A DNA stretch of 64,000 bases from Clostridia bacterium (GCA_017545535.1 JAFWMS010000020.1:1-64000); one strand, 5' to 3'; counted from the first letter of the stretch, positions 33,784 through 42,556 are shown. Notes: a model not told the origin generated them from the letters alone. A program made the numbers and translations.

Positions 33784-34476
33784 TCAGCGCCTTCCCCCGG
33801 CGCTGGAGAGGGCAAGCAGCATCTGGCTGGGGCCGTAGAATGCCCACATCATATTGAAGGGGATGTCGTACAGGGTTTTCAGCAGCGGATGGGTGCCCAA
33901 GTCCAGATAGAGGGCGGCGTTGTTCACCGCCACGAAGAGATCGCAGCCCAAAAACAGAGTCATGCCCAGGGTGAACAGAAGGTACCGGGGGCTGAGCCAG
34001 CTAAAGAATACCGTGGTCAGCAGGAAGGAGGCGTACACCGCCCCCAACAGCAGCAGCGCATCCGCGCCCCGGGCGAGGATCACCGCCACCACCAGGAGCG
34101 TCGCGCACGTTCCCGCCCAAACAAACAGATGGACGAGCCGCCGCTTCCCCTCCTCCCGGAGCCACAGCCGCACCGCCCACAGACCTTGGGCCACGCAAAA
34201 GAGGGCCATGCCCGGGAGCCACTGTTCCTCCTTCAGGGCCACCAAAAAGAAATCCGCCCCCGCCGTAAACAGCAGGGCGCCTAGAGCAAGGAGCCCGTCC
34301 AACGTTTCACTCCTGTGGCCGCAGGCGAAGGAGAAGCACATGAGGACAAGGGCGTATTCGAACAGGCGGCACATCTCGCCGCTGGGATAGATGAGCAAAA
34401 ACAGGGCGCACAGGCACCCGCCCGCCAACAGGAAGGCTATGGTACCGAAAGCGCCCGTCCGGATGTTCCTCTTCAG
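33784..34476 (-). CDS. YhhN-like multi-spanning membrane protein
   Basis: About 230 residues with seven or eight membrane segments. Blocks such as ALGALLFTAGADFFL and LGMTLFLGCDLFVAVNN resemble the YhhN/TMEM86 (lysoplasmalogenase) family, which cleaves vinyl-ether lysolipids. The start is uncertain: no ATG lies near the expected N terminus, and a CTG at 34476 sits 5 bases after AAAGGA and overlaps the thymidine kinase stop as CTGA. The first ATG is at about 34374, inside the second membrane segment. The family call is tentative. Confidence 0.5.
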   Translation of the reverse strand: MKRNIRTGAFGTIAFLLAGGCLCALFLLIYPSGEMCRLFEYALVLMCFSFACGHRSETLDGLLALGALLFTAGADFFLVALKEEQWLPGMALFCVAQGLWAVRLWLREEGKRRLVHLFVWAGTCATLLVVAVILARGADALLLLGAVYASFLLTTVFFSWLSPRYLLFTLGMTLFLGCDLFVAVNNAALYLDLGTHPLLKTLYDIPFNMMWAFYGPSQMLLALSSAGGRR

Positions 34477-35081
34477 TTTTCCTTTTTTCCGTTTCGTGCC
34501 AAATCCTCCGCTCGAAGGCCCGGCCCCGGGTCCCCCAGCCGCCAATGCTTCCGGCACAGGCCGATGTAGGTATCGTTGGCCCCCAGGACCACCTGCTCCC
34601 CCACCTTGGTGATGCTGCCCTTGCCGTCCAGGCGGGCGTTTTGGGTGGCCTTCCTGCCGCACCAGCAGATGGTCTTCACCTCTTCGATAGCGTCCGCTCT
34701 GGCAAGGAGCCAGTGGCTTCCCTCGAAGAAGTTGCCCTGGAAGTCGGTCTTGAGGCCGTAACAGATCACGGGCACGTCATACATGTCGCAGATGTAGGCG
34801 AAGGTCTCCACCTGCTCCTTGGTGAGGAACTGAGCTTCATCCACGATGATGCAGTCGTATCGCCCCGCCTTCACCGCCTCCAGGTCCATGTCCTCCACCA
34901 AGGTGCACTCCGCCTCCAGGCCGCAGCGGGACAGGATGCGATGGACGCCGTCCCGGGTATCGGTGGAGGGCTTCATGAGCAGCACGCTCTTGCCCCGCTC
35001 CAGGTAGTTATAGCGCACCATGAGGGCGTTGGCGGTCTTGCTGGAGCCCATGGCCCCATATCGAAAATACAGCTTTGCCAT
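34473..35081 (-). CDS. tdk: thymidine kinase (type II)
   Basis: A 202-residue thymidine kinase. The P-loop GAMGSSKTANAL is at residues 9-20, the catalytic/Walker B block CIIVDEAQFL near 82, the lasso region YGLKTDFQGNFFEGS near 112, and zinc ligands CWCG and LCRKH. It phosphorylates thymidine for dTTP salvage. It lies upstream of the YhhN-like gene with a 4-base overlap and is divergent from rpsU. Confidence 0.95.
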   Translation of the reverse strand: MAKLYFRYGAMGSSKTANALMVRYNYLERGKSVLLMKPSTDTRDGVHRILSRCGLEAECTLVEDMDLEAVKAGRYDCIIVDEAQFLTKEQVETFAYICDMYDVPVICYGLKTDFQGNFFEGSHWLLARADAIEEVKTICWCGRKATQNARLDGKGSITKVGEQVVLGANDTYIGLCRKHWRLGDPGPGLRAEDLARNGKKEN

Positions 35082-35177
35082 AAAAAGCGGTTCCTCTCCC
35101 TTATGATGGGTCCAGTATAGCGTATTTGGAAAAGGATGTCAAAAGCGTATCCGATCGTTTTTGTCCCAAAAAGGGGG

Positions 35178-35206
35178 TTGACGAACCGAATCTCATCGGG
35201 TATAAT
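35178..35206 (+). promoter_or_regulatory. sigma-A promoter of rpsU
   Basis: TTGACG, 17 bases, TATAAT, ending 57 bases before the start. Confidence 0.75.
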
Positions 35207-35263
35207 CTCACGGTGTGCTGGTGATTTTTGCACCTATGTTGGCTCAGGAGGGGAGGGAGAAAA

Positions 35264-35434
35264 ATGGAAGTCAGAGTCGGAGAAAACGAATCCCTGGAAA
35301 GCGCTCTCAAGCGTTGGAAGCGCAAGTGCGCCCGCAGTGGCGTCCTCGCCGAGGTCCGTCGTCGTGAGCACTACGAGAAGCCCAGTGTGAAGCGCAAGAA
35401 GAAGGCCGAAGCCGCCCGCAAGCGCAAGTATTGA
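35264..35434 (+). CDS. rpsU: 30S ribosomal protein S21
   Basis: A 56-residue S21: [20 protein letters not shown] at the start, then [17 protein letters not shown] and a basic tail. The start at 35264 follows a long purine-rich ribosome site (GGAGGGGAGGGAGA). It has its own promoter and terminator, whereas in many Bacillota rpsU is followed by yqeY; here a thiolase operon follows. Confidence 0.95.
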   Translation: MEVRVGENESLESALKRWKRKCARSGVLAEVRRREHYEKPSVKRKKKAEAARKRKY

Positions 35435-35451
35435 GCAAAAAGGCAAAAAAC

Positions 35452-35481
35452 AGGAGGAACCGAAAGGTTTCTCCTTTTTTT
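35452..35481 (+). terminator. intrinsic terminator of rpsU
   Basis: AGGAGGAACC (35452-35461), a GAAA tetraloop, and GGTTTCTCCT (35466-35475) with one G-T pair, followed by seven T. Confidence 0.9.
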
Positions 35482-35562
35482 GTCCCCATTTCTACGCTCT
35501 CCCCTTTCCCTCCGGCTCGAAATGGTGTATGATAGGATTAGATTTATATGGAAAGGAATCCT

Positions 35563-36747
35563 ATGCATATGCGAAACGTGGTTCTTGCCGGCGCGTGCCG
35601 GACCCCCATCGGCACCATGGGCGGGGCGCTGAGCTCCGTGTCCGCCGTGGAGCTGGGCTCCCTGGTCATTTCAGAGGCCCTCAAGCGGGCGAAGGTGCCC
35701 GCCGATCAGGTGGACATGGTCTACATGGGCTGCGTCATTCAGGCGGCCCTGGGGCAAAACGTGGCCCGGCAGTGCGCCGTAAAGGCGGGCGTACCCGTGG
35801 AGACCCCGGCTTTGACCGTGAACGTGGTCTGCGGCTCCGGCCTTGCGGCGGTGAACATGGGCGCGGCCCTCATCGCCTCCGGCGACGCGGATATCGTTGT
35901 TGCCGGCGGCACGGAGAGCATGAGCAACGCCCCCTTCGCCCTGCCCAAGGCCCGGTTCGGCTACCGGATGAACAACGGGACGTTGGTGGACACCATGGTG
36001 AACGACGCCCTTTGGGACGCCTTCAACAACTACCACATGGGCATCACCGCCGAGAACGTGGCGGAGCGCTGGGGCATCAGCCGGCAGGAGCTGGACGAGT
36101 TTTCCGCCTGCTCCCAGCAGAAGTGCGCCCGGGCCATGGAGACCGGCCGGTTCAAGGACGAGATCGTGCCTGTGACCGTGAAGCAAAAGAAGCAGACCGT
36201 CACCGTGGACACGGACGAGGGGCCCCGGCCCACCACCACCGTGGAGATCCTTTCGAAGCTGAAGCCCGCCTTTAAGCCCGACGGCGTGGTCACCGCAGGC
36301 AACGCCTCCGGCATCAACGACGGGGCCGCCGCGGTGGTCCTGCTCAGCGAGGAGAAGGCGAAGGCGTTGGGCGTAAAGCCCATGGCCCGGTTCGTCACGG
36401 GGGCTCTCGCCGGCGTGGATCCGGCCATCATGGGCGTGGGACCTGTGGCCGCCAGCAAAAAGGCCATGGCCAAGGCGGGCCTCACCGTGGAGGACTTCGA
36501 CCTTGTGGAGGCCAACGAGGCCTTTGCCGCCCAGTCCGTGGCCGTGGCCCGGGAATTGAAGTTCGACCCGGAAAAGCTGAACGTGAACGGCGGCGCCATC
36601 GCCCTGGGGCATCCCGTGGGCGCGTCGGGCTGCCGCATTTTGGTGACCCTGCTCCACGAGATGCAGAAGCGCGACGCCAAGCGGGGCCTGGCCACGCTGT
36701 GCATCGGCGGGGGCATGGGCTGCGCCACCATCGTCGAACGGGACTAA
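35563..36747 (+). CDS. thlA: acetyl-CoA acetyltransferase (thiolase)
   Basis: A 394-residue thiolase. The start at 35563 is 6 bases after AAAGGA; an ATG at 35548 precedes that site. The acyl-accepting Cys is C90 in NVVCGSG, the catalytic His lies in GHPVGASG and the base Cys in CIGGGMG. It condenses two acetyl-CoA to acetoacetyl-CoA, the first step of butyrate or butanol formation. It opens a four-gene run (thiolase, crotonase, dehydrogenase, LUD protein). Confidence 0.93.
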   Translation: MHMRNVVLAGACRTPIGTMGGALSSVSAVELGSLVISEALKRAKVPADQVDMVYMGCVIQAALGQNVARQCAVKAGVPVETPALTVNVVCGSGLAAVNMGAALIASGDADIVVAGGTESMSNAPFALPKARFGYRMNNGTLVDTMVNDALWDAFNNYHMGITAENVAERWGISRQELDEFSACSQQKCARAMETGRFKDEIVPVTVKQKKQTVTVDTDEGPRPTTTVEILSKLKPAFKPDGVVTAGNASGINDGAAAVVLLSEEKAKALGVKPMARFVTGALAGVDPAIMGVGPVAASKKAMAKAGLTVEDFDLVEANEAFAAQSVAVARELKFDPEKLNVNGGAIALGHPVGASGCRILVTLLHEMQKRDAKRGLATLCIGGGMGCATIVERD

Positions 36748-36757
36748 GGAGGTTTCT

Positions 36758-37534
36758 ATGTCCTATGTGACTTCCCAGCAGGAGGGGTCCATCCTGCTTA
36801 TGACCCTGAACCGGCCCGAGGCGCTGAACGCATTGAACGCCCAGGTTTTGGAGGATCTTGATAAAGCGCTGGACGGGGTGGACCTTGAAACCGTACGCTG
36901 CCTCGTCATCACCGGCGCAGGGGACAGGGCCTTTGCCGCCGGGGCGGACATCGCCGCCATGGCGGACATGGACCCCGAGGCGGCCGCGGCGTTCTCCCGC
37001 CGGGGGAACGCGGTGTTTCGCCGGATCGAGAGCTTCCCCCTCCCCACCATCGCCGCGGTGAACGGCTACGCCCTGGGGGGCGGCTGCGAGCTTAGTATGG
37101 CCTGCGATATCCGGCTGTGCAGCGAAAACGCCGTCTTCGGCCAGCCGGAGGTGGCCTTAGGCATCACCCCGGGTTTCGGCGGCACCCAGCGGCTCATGCG
37201 CCTCATCGGCATGGGCAAGGCCAAGGAGCTCATCTTCTCCGCCCGGACCGTGAAGGCGACTGAGGCCCTGGAGATGGGGTTGGTCAACGGCGTGTATCCG
37301 GCGGAGGAGCTGCTGCCCGCGGCGAAGAAGCTGGCCGCCAGGATCGTCCGGAACGCCCCCATCGCCGTGCGGGCCTGCAAAGCCGCCATGAACGAAGGCG
37401 TGGACCAGGCCATGGACGAAGCTATCGTCACGGAGGTCCGGGAGTTCTCCGGCTGCTTCGCCTCGGAGGATCAGAAGCGGGGCATGCAGGCCTTTTTGAA
37501 CAAGCAGAAGAACATCGAGTTTCTCAATCAATAG
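36758..37534 (+). CDS. crt: enoyl-CoA hydratase/isomerase (crotonase)
   Basis: A 258-residue crotonase. The oxyanion-hole residues lie in DRAFAAGADI and NGYALGGGCELS; the catalytic Glu pair is in GGCEL and GQPEVALGI. With the neighbours it would dehydrate 3-hydroxybutyryl-CoA to crotonyl-CoA. It starts 10 bases after the thiolase stop behind AAGGAGG. Confidence 0.92.
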   Translation: MSYVTSQQEGSILLMTLNRPEALNALNAQVLEDLDKALDGVDLETVRCLVITGAGDRAFAAGADIAAMADMDPEAAAAFSRRGNAVFRRIESFPLPTIAAVNGYALGGGCELSMACDIRLCSENAVFGQPEVALGITPGFGGTQRLMRLIGMGKAKELIFSARTVKATEALEMGLVNGVYPAEELLPAAKKLAARIVRNAPIAVRACKAAMNEGVDQAMDEAIVTEVREFSGCFASEDQKRGMQAFLNKQKNIEFLNQ

Positions 37535-37550
37535 TCAATAGGAGGTAACT

Positions 37551-38390
37551 ATGATCGTTGGCATCATCGGCGCCGGTACCATGGGGTCCGGCATCGCCCA
37601 GGCCTTCGCCCAGTGCGAGGGGTTCGAGGTCCGTCTCTGCGACATCACGGCGGAGTTCGCCGCCCGGGGCAAGGGCCGCATCGAGAACCAGCTCACCAAG
37701 CGGGTCCAGAAGGGCAAGATGACCGCTGAGGCGGCCCAGGCCATTTTGGATCGGATCACCACCGGCACCAAGGACATCTGCACCGACTGCGACCTCATCG
37801 TGGAGGCCGCCTTCGAGAGCATGGACGTGAAGAAGCAGACCTTCCAGGAGCTCATGGCCATCGCAAAGCCTGAGTGCATCTTCGCCTCCAACACCTCCTC
37901 CCTCTCCATCACGGAGATCGGGGCGAAGCTGGATCGGCCCCTCATCGGCATGCACTTCTTCAACCCTGCCCCGGTGATGAAGCTGGTGGAGGTCATCGCC
38001 GGCATCAACACCCCCCGGACTCTGGTGGAGCAGGTGAAGACCATCGCCACGGAGCTGGGCAAAACCCCCGTGGAGGTGAACGAGGCCGCCGGGTTCGTGG
38101 TGAACCGGATCCTGATCCCCATGATCAATGAAGCCGTGGGCGTCTACGCCGAGGGTGTGGCCAGTGCCGAGGATATCGACGTGGCCATGAAGCTGGGAGC
38201 CAACCACCCCATCGGGCCCCTGGCGCTGGGAGACATGATCGGCCTCGACGTGGTGCTGGCCATCATGGAGGTGCTCCAAAGCGAGACCGGTGATTCCAAG
38301 TACCGGCCCCATCCCCTACTCAGGAAAATGGTGCGAGGCGGCTTGCTGGGCGTGAAGTCCGGCAAGGGCTTCTTCACCTATAACAAATAA
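37551..38390 (+). CDS. hbd: 3-hydroxybutyryl-CoA dehydrogenase
   Basis: A 279-residue 3-hydroxyacyl-CoA dehydrogenase. GAGTMGSG at residues 7-14 binds NAD(P), SNTSSLSITEI and the catalytic HFFNPAPVMKLVEVI follow, and NEAAGFVVNRIL marks the C-terminal helical domain. It reduces acetoacetyl-CoA to 3-hydroxybutyryl-CoA. Length fits the single-domain clostridial Hbd. Confidence 0.95.
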   Translation: MIVGIIGAGTMGSGIAQAFAQCEGFEVRLCDITAEFAARGKGRIENQLTKRVQKGKMTAEAAQAILDRITTGTKDICTDCDLIVEAAFESMDVKKQTFQELMAIAKPECIFASNTSSLSITEIGAKLDRPLIGMHFFNPAPVMKLVEVIAGINTPRTLVEQVKTIATELGKTPVEVNEAAGFVVNRILIPMINEAVGVYAEGVASAEDIDVAMKLGANHPIGPLALGDMIGLDVVLAIMEVLQSETGDSKYRPHPLLRKMVRGGLLGVKSGKGFFTYNK

Positions 38391-38407
38391 AAAAGGAGAC
38401 TCCAACC

Positions 38408-39022
38408 ATGGCAGAAATCGACTACAACGCACTCTCTAACGCCCTCTCCTCCCGCCGGTTTTTGCCGCAGGTCTTTGACACCGCGGAGGAGGCCAAGGCG
38501 GCCGCCCTCGCCATCATCGGAACGAGGAGCGTGGGCATCGGCGGCAGCGCCACCGTTCGGGACATGGGGCTGGCCAAGACCCTGCAGGAACAAGGGAACG
38601 AGGTCCACTGGCACTGGCTGGCGGCCAAGGAAGCCAAGCAGGCCGCCCGGGACAAGGCCCTCACGGCGGACGTGTACATGTGCTCCAGCAATGCCCTCAC
38701 TACCGACGGCAGGCTGGTGAACATCGACGGCACGGGGAACCGGGCCGCGGGCCTTATCTACGGCCCCCACGAGGTGGTGGTCATCCTGGGCAAGAACAAG
38801 ATCGTAGGCTCCCTGGACGAGGCCATCGAGCGCATCAAGCGGGACACCTGCCCGCAGAACGCCCGGCGGCTGGGTCTGGACACCCCCTGCGCTAAGACGG
38901 ACAAGTGCTTCGATTGCCGCACCGCCGCCCGGATGTGCAACGTGACCTTCATCCTGGAGGCTCCCACCCGGCCGGTGAAAGCCTTCCATGTGCTGATCGT
39001 GAAGGAAGATCTGGGATTATAA
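38408..39022 (+). CDS. LUD-domain protein (LutC/YkgG type)
   Basis: A 204-residue LUD protein. The family blocks VGIGGSATVRDMG and ADVYMCSSNALTTDGRLVN, IYGPHEVVVILGKNKIV are clear, and four Cys near the end (CAKTDKCFDCRTAARMC) could hold a metal or cluster. LutC-type proteins take part in lactate oxidation in Bacillus, but single LUD proteins with this Cys tail occur alone in Clostridia. It starts 17 bases after hbd and is the last gene of the run; its part in the acyl-CoA pathway is unknown. Confidence 0.85.
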   Translation: MAEIDYNALSNALSSRRFLPQVFDTAEEAKAAALAIIGTRSVGIGGSATVRDMGLAKTLQEQGNEVHWHWLAAKEAKQAARDKALTADVYMCSSNALTTDGRLVNIDGTGNRAAGLIYGPHEVVVILGKNKIVGSLDEAIERIKRDTCPQNARRLGLDTPCAKTDKCFDCRTAARMCNVTFILEAPTRPVKAFHVLIVKEDLGL

Positions 39023-39038
39023 GGTTTTATAAAAACGG

Positions 39039-39175
39039 ACCACCTTCTTGAAAGAAAGGTGGTGCCAAAGAACTTTATTTGGGGAGTATTGCTTACGCGA
39101 TACGCCCCTATTGTTATCTCTGCGCTTCTCTTTTTGCGCCGTTTTTTCCCTATTCACTGAAGAGAAAAGCGGCAG
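39039..39175. repeat. two-hairpin intergenic repeat, copy 1
   Basis: ACCACCTT/AAGGTGGT forms the left hairpin (39039-39063), followed by GCCAAAGAACTTTATTTGG, a 50-base spacer and a right hairpin region with CTTCTCTTTTTGCGCC and TTCACTGAAGAG, then AAAAGCGGC. The same layout is found at 54236, 56027 and 57158. The left hairpin may end the thiolase operon. Confidence 0.75.
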
Positions 39176-39180
39176 AAAAA

Positions 39181-39624
39181 CTATCTCCAGCGCTTAAGCT
39201 GAGAAAGGTACCCGTCGTACATGGCCCTGCGCTGAGGCTCGCTCTGGCCGTCCGGGTTGGGGGAATGGGCCAACAAAAAGTCCAGCAGCATATCCTTGGA
39301 GGTGTAGACGAAGGTGCCACCGGCGTAGCACCAGGTGCAGTAGTCCTCGTTGAAACCGCCGTCCGGTTCCCGACTGATCATGCTGTCCTCCGTAAGGGGC
39401 ATGCCGCAGCACTGACAGATAAGGGTCCGGGGCGACCCCAGCAGGGTGTTGATGGACACGTCGAAGAGCCGGGACAGGAGCTTGAGGGTCTCCGTGTTGG
39501 GCTGGGTCTCCCCGTTTTCCCAGCGGCTCACCGCCTGCCTCGTCACCAGCACCTTCTCGGCCACCTGCTCCTGGGTCAAGCCGTGCTTTTCCCGCAGGGT
39601 CTTCAATATTTCATAGGCTTCCAT
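39181..39624 (-). CDS. XRE-type regulator with C-terminal zinc-ribbon domain
   Basis: A 147-residue protein. Residues 5-60 are a Cro/CI helix-turn-helix (LTQEQVAEKVLVTRQAVSRW). From residue 66 comes a zinc-ribbon domain (CQCCGMPLTED, then YCTWCYAGGTF), which elsewhere exists as a free small protein. The fusion suggests a regulator that senses metal or redox state, but no target is visible; the gene stands alone between repeat copy 1 and the symporter. Confidence 0.88.
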   Translation of the reverse strand: MEAYEILKTLREKHGLTQEQVAEKVLVTRQAVSRWENGETQPNTETLKLLSRLFDVSINTLLGSPRTLICQCCGMPLTEDSMISREPDGGFNEDYCTWCYAGGTFVYTSKDMLLDFLLAHSPNPDGQSEPQRRAMYDGYLSQLKRWR

Positions 39625-39709
39625 AGTTCTTTCTCCCCTCCCGTTTTCGTTGCTTACAGTATACCATCGGCATCAGCGCTGGGCAAGCAACCCGCTGTTG
39701 CGCATGGAA

Positions 39710-39732
39710 AAGGCGGGCTGCGTGCCCGCCTT
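39710..39732 (-). terminator. intrinsic terminator of the symporter gene
   Basis: AAGGCGGGC (39710-39718) and GCCCGCCTT (39724-39732) with a TGCGT loop; on the minus strand TTTTCC follows. Confidence 0.75.
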
Positions 39733-39740
39733 GGCGCATT

Positions 39741-41183
39741 TTATTTTCGTTTCCCGAAGATCAGCTTTCCAAACAGCACCCCGCAGAGGACCAGGAAGTA
39801 GGCGGCCAGGATGCCCAGGACCAGCCAGGTGGTGGCGGGCTGATTCTGGGCGATGAGGCCCAGGACCAGGAGGAAGGGCGCCCCAAGGAGCACGGCATAG
39901 AGGTTTTGGAAGATCAGATTCTCCGCGGCCGGGGTCTCGAAGAGGGGGTCGATCTCCCGGCAAAGGATGAGACCCGTGCTCACGGTTCCCGTCAGCATGC
40001 CGTAGAAGCAGAGGAACTGCTCGTGGGCATAGGCGGGAAAGAGCTTCTGGCTGGCGAAGCGAACGAACAGGAAAGTGACCAACGCACCCGCCGCGCAGAT
40101 GAGCAGCAGCGGCACGATGAACTCCGGATGGGCGAAGGCCGTCAAATCGATGGATGCGATGGACGCCACCACCATGATGTCGAACATCCAGCCGGAGATC
40201 CGATTGAGCAGGAAGGTGTTTCGATACTCCCGCTGCATCCAGCCGGCCTTAGAGAAAGCCTTCAAAAGGGCTTTCACGATGACGCAGGCCAGCAGGCCGA
40301 ACAGGAAGTTGAAGCCCCAGATGGTGGACTGCAGCGTCTTTACATAGAAGGGGATGGAGCCGAAGGCCCCGTCGATGCCCCGCATGATGCCGTAGGCCAG
40401 GATGTAGGTGACCAGGATGAGGGCAGCCTGAACGGTGAACTTGTCCATGCTCTCGCTGAGGGCGATCTCGCCCTTGCCGGTGATGGATTCAGCGGTCAGA
40501 TCCTCCGCCTCGTCGGCGTTCTCGTGCATCTTGAGCTTACCCTTCTTCTGCATCACGTTCATATACAGCACGCCGCCCACGCTGGCGGACACGAAGCCCA
40601 TGGCCGCCACGGTGAGGCCGAAGCTGGAGCCGTTGACGAATCCGTAGCTGTTCTCGAAGGTAAGGCCCCAGTTGAAGGCCTGGCCAGGGCCCTGGCCATA
40701 GCCCAGGGGCAGCAAGATGCCGCTGGAGGCGAAAACCTTGCCCTTGAGCAGGTAGAAGAAGCCGAGGGTGATGAGCAGGCCCACCACGCCCTGGATAAGG
40801 TAGCCGCAGACGGTGATGGCGCCGGACTGGAACACCTCCCGGTTCCGGCCTTTGGACTTGGCCCGCTGGCTCTGCTTGAGGCTCATGGCCACCACGCCCA
40901 AGCCGAGCCCGTGATAGGTCATGGCCTCCAGGGTGATGAGGTTGTTGCCGCTGCGGAAGAAGCTGACACCGGTGATGGACCGGTAGATGCCGTCCCCGAT
41001 GAGCAGCAGAAAGCCCGCCAGCACCGCGCCGGGCAGCAGGGACTTTCGAAGCAGAGGGATCATCCGCCGAAGGGCGCCCGCCAGAAGCAGGGCTCCGGAC
41101 AGGATGGAAAGCATGATGATGAAGTTCCAGACCTCGATGCTCTGAAAGCTGGTGAATTCGGATACGGCCGCGTGAATAGTCAT
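39741..41183 (-). CDS. GltS-like sodium:glutamate symporter family protein
   Basis: A 480-residue protein with about 12 membrane segments. The two inverted halves each carry a Gly-rich reentrant loop (LPLGYGQGPGQAFNWG near 155; YGMLTGTVSTGLILCREIDP near 395), as in GltS. A hydrophilic insert (KMHENADEAEDLTAESI, about 218-240) separates them. GltS takes up glutamate with sodium; this longer, insert-bearing branch is uncharacterised as far as I can tell. A MarR gene lies just upstream on the same strand, so regulation by it is likely. Confidence 0.82.
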   Translation of the reverse strand: MTIHAAVSEFTSFQSIEVWNFIIMLSILSGALLLAGALRRMIPLLRKSLLPGAVLAGFLLLIGDGIYRSITGVSFFRSGNNLITLEAMTYHGLGLGVVAMSLKQSQRAKSKGRNREVFQSGAITVCGYLIQGVVGLLITLGFFYLLKGKVFASSGILLPLGYGQGPGQAFNWGLTFENSYGFVNGSSFGLTVAAMGFVSASVGGVLYMNVMQKKGKLKMHENADEAEDLTAESITGKGEIALSESMDKFTVQAALILVTYILAYGIMRGIDGAFGSIPFYVKTLQSTIWGFNFLFGLLACVIVKALLKAFSKAGWMQREYRNTFLLNRISGWMFDIMVVASIASIDLTAFAHPEFIVPLLLICAAGALVTFLFVRFASQKLFPAYAHEQFLCFYGMLTGTVSTGLILCREIDPLFETPAAENLIFQNLYAVLLGAPFLLVLGLIAQNQPATTWLVLGILAAYFLVLCGVLFGKLIFGKRK

Positions 41184-41226
41184 AGAATCTCCTTGTTTTT
41201 CGGCACCTTGTAGATGGGGCGGCGCC

Positions 41227-41682
41227 CTACCCCTTCAAAAGATCGTCCTTCTCCATGAGGGTGTTCCACTTGTCCAGGGAATCGTCCAAAATGGCGGTAA
41301 GCTTCCTTGTCTCCTCCGGGGTCATATGGAGGGCAATGCGCTTGGCGAGCACCCGGCAGCTCTGCTCGAAGACCGGGCCACAGCCTTTAAACTTGTCCGT
41401 AAGCTCCAGATGAAACTCCCGCCGATCCCGCTGGGAAGGGACCCGGTTCACATAGCCCTTGCGAATGAGGCAGTTCACCCGATAGGTGGCGTTGCTTTGG
41501 GAGATGCCGGTAAAGCGGGCGAACTGGGAGATGGTGGGCCGCTCCATGGTCTCGATACATTCGAGACAGAATATCTCCATGGGCGTCAGATCCTGGCTCT
41601 CCTCCCGGACCGTGATGAACATCTTCCGCAGGAACCCCAGCCGCATACGCAGCATGACCCGTGACAGTGATTCAGTTAACAT
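41227..41682 (-). CDS. MarR-family transcriptional regulator
   Basis: A 151-residue MarR protein: helices MEIFCLECIETMERPTISQF, the recognition segment TGISQSNATYRVNCLIRKG, and the wing VNRVPSQRDRREFHLELT. It is 43 bases upstream of the symporter gene. An inverted repeat overlaps the -10 box of its own promoter, which fits autorepression. Confidence 0.9.
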   Translation of the reverse strand: MLTESLSRVMLRMRLGFLRKMFITVREESQDLTPMEIFCLECIETMERPTISQFARFTGISQSNATYRVNCLIRKGYVNRVPSQRDRREFHLELTDKFKGCGPVFEQSCRVLAKRIALHMTPEETRKLTAILDDSLDKWNTLMEKDDLLKG

Positions 41683-41700
41683 ACGCTTGCCTCTCTGAAC

Positions 41701-41753
41701 GGAAAATATACTTCTGTTTTTTTAAGTATATTCCTTTTTCTTGCCCGCGTCAA
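41701..41753 (-). promoter_or_regulatory. promoter and overlapping operator of the MarR-symporter operon
   Basis: On the minus strand TTGACG (41748-41753), 17 bases, TATACT (41725-41730). The -10 lies inside an inverted repeat, GGAAAATATACTT at 41701-41713 and AAGTATATTCC at 41724-41734. A MarR dimer bound here would block the promoter. Confidence 0.65.
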
Positions 41754-41786
41754 CGATAAAAGCAACGGAAATACATATCTTTTTTC

Positions 41787-41821
41787 AAAAAAAGGACGCT
41801 CTGCCTATGTGGCGAAGCGTC
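41787..41821 (-). terminator. intrinsic terminator of the DUF1858 gene
   Basis: GACGCT (41795-41800) pairs with AGCGTC (41816-41821); on the minus strand seven T follow at 41787-41793. Confidence 0.65.
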
Positions 41822-41846
41822 TGTTCCCTTGAATCACGTGGGAGGC

Positions 41847-42056
41847 TTACTCCCCCTTGGCCTCCAGATACTCATTGATCTGGTTTACCAGGGCGTCGGC
41901 ATCGATGCCGTGGACGGCGCATGCCTGCTCCAGGTTCTCAAAGTGGGACATCATGCAGCCCAGGCAGTGCATGCCCGCACCCATGAGGATCTCGGCGATG
42001 CCCTCGTCCATCAGGACCATCTCCCGGATGTTCATATCTTTGGTAACTTGCTTCAT
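41847..42056 (-). CDS. DUF1858 redox-disulfide protein
   Basis: A 69-residue protein of the DUF1858 family (hybrid-cluster-protein-associated redox disulfide domain). The CLGC pair near residue 31, preceded by an LMGAGMH block, is the family hallmark. These small proteins often sit with iron-sulfur or hybrid-cluster proteins, none of which is here. It has its own terminator. Confidence 0.88.
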   Translation of the reverse strand: MKQVTKDMNIREMVLMDEGIAEILMGAGMHCLGCMMSHFENLEQACAVHGIDADALVNQINEYLEAKGE

Positions 42057-42103
42057 TTTCTTTTGTTCTCCTTTTTATGATCGTTGATAGTATACCCGAC
42101 TTT

Positions 42104-42553
42104 TCAGCTTTTGGCAATGAACTGATTGCGGCACTTGGTGCAGGTGACCCGGATCTTCCCCTTGCCCCGGGGGACCCGAAGCCGCTGGCCGCACTGGGGG
42201 CAGATGAGATATCGATAGGTCCGATACTCCCGCCATTGGTTCTTCCACTTCTCCAACAGGCCGCCGGAAGAGGCGGTGGAAGCGGGCCGCTGGGCGCCGC
42301 CCCGGAAGGGTTTGTGGACGAACTCCTTTACAGCCGTGAGGGCCGTGAGAAACTTCCGGTTTTCATCCTCCCGCTTGCCAGCGTTTCCGGCAAAGAGGCG
42401 GATGCCCAGAAAGATGGCGGCCGCCGCGAACAGGAGCCGGAACAGGGTGCTGGCGGCGGCGTACCGGTTCAGCACAAAGCTCAAAAGATAGCACACGCCG
42501 CAGGTGATAAGCAGGGCCTTGTTCAGTTCATCCAGATGTAGCTTGGGTCTCAT
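42104..42553 (-). CDS. small membrane protein with C-terminal zinc ribbon
   Basis: A 149-residue protein. Two membrane segments lie at about 13-29 and 36-54, followed by a basic linker and a zinc ribbon CPQCGQRLRVPRGKGKIRV (from about residue 116) with CTKC near the end, a MJ0042/YjdM-like finger. It starts 3 bases after the GH13 gene's stop on the same strand, so the two are co-transcribed. Function unknown. Confidence 0.8.
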   Translation of the reverse strand: MRPKLHLDELNKALLITCGVCYLLSFVLNRYAAASTLFRLLFAAAAIFLGIRLFAGNAGKREDENRKFLTALTAVKEFVHKPFRGGAQRPASTASSGGLLEKWKNQWREYRTYRYLICPQCGQRLRVPRGKGKIRVTCTKCRNQFIAKS

Positions 42554-42556
42554 AGT

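Noticed and set aside
32872..34284. A 470-codon plus-strand frame opposite the C11 protease and YhhN-like genes
   Set aside because: Low-complexity shadow spanning two real genes.
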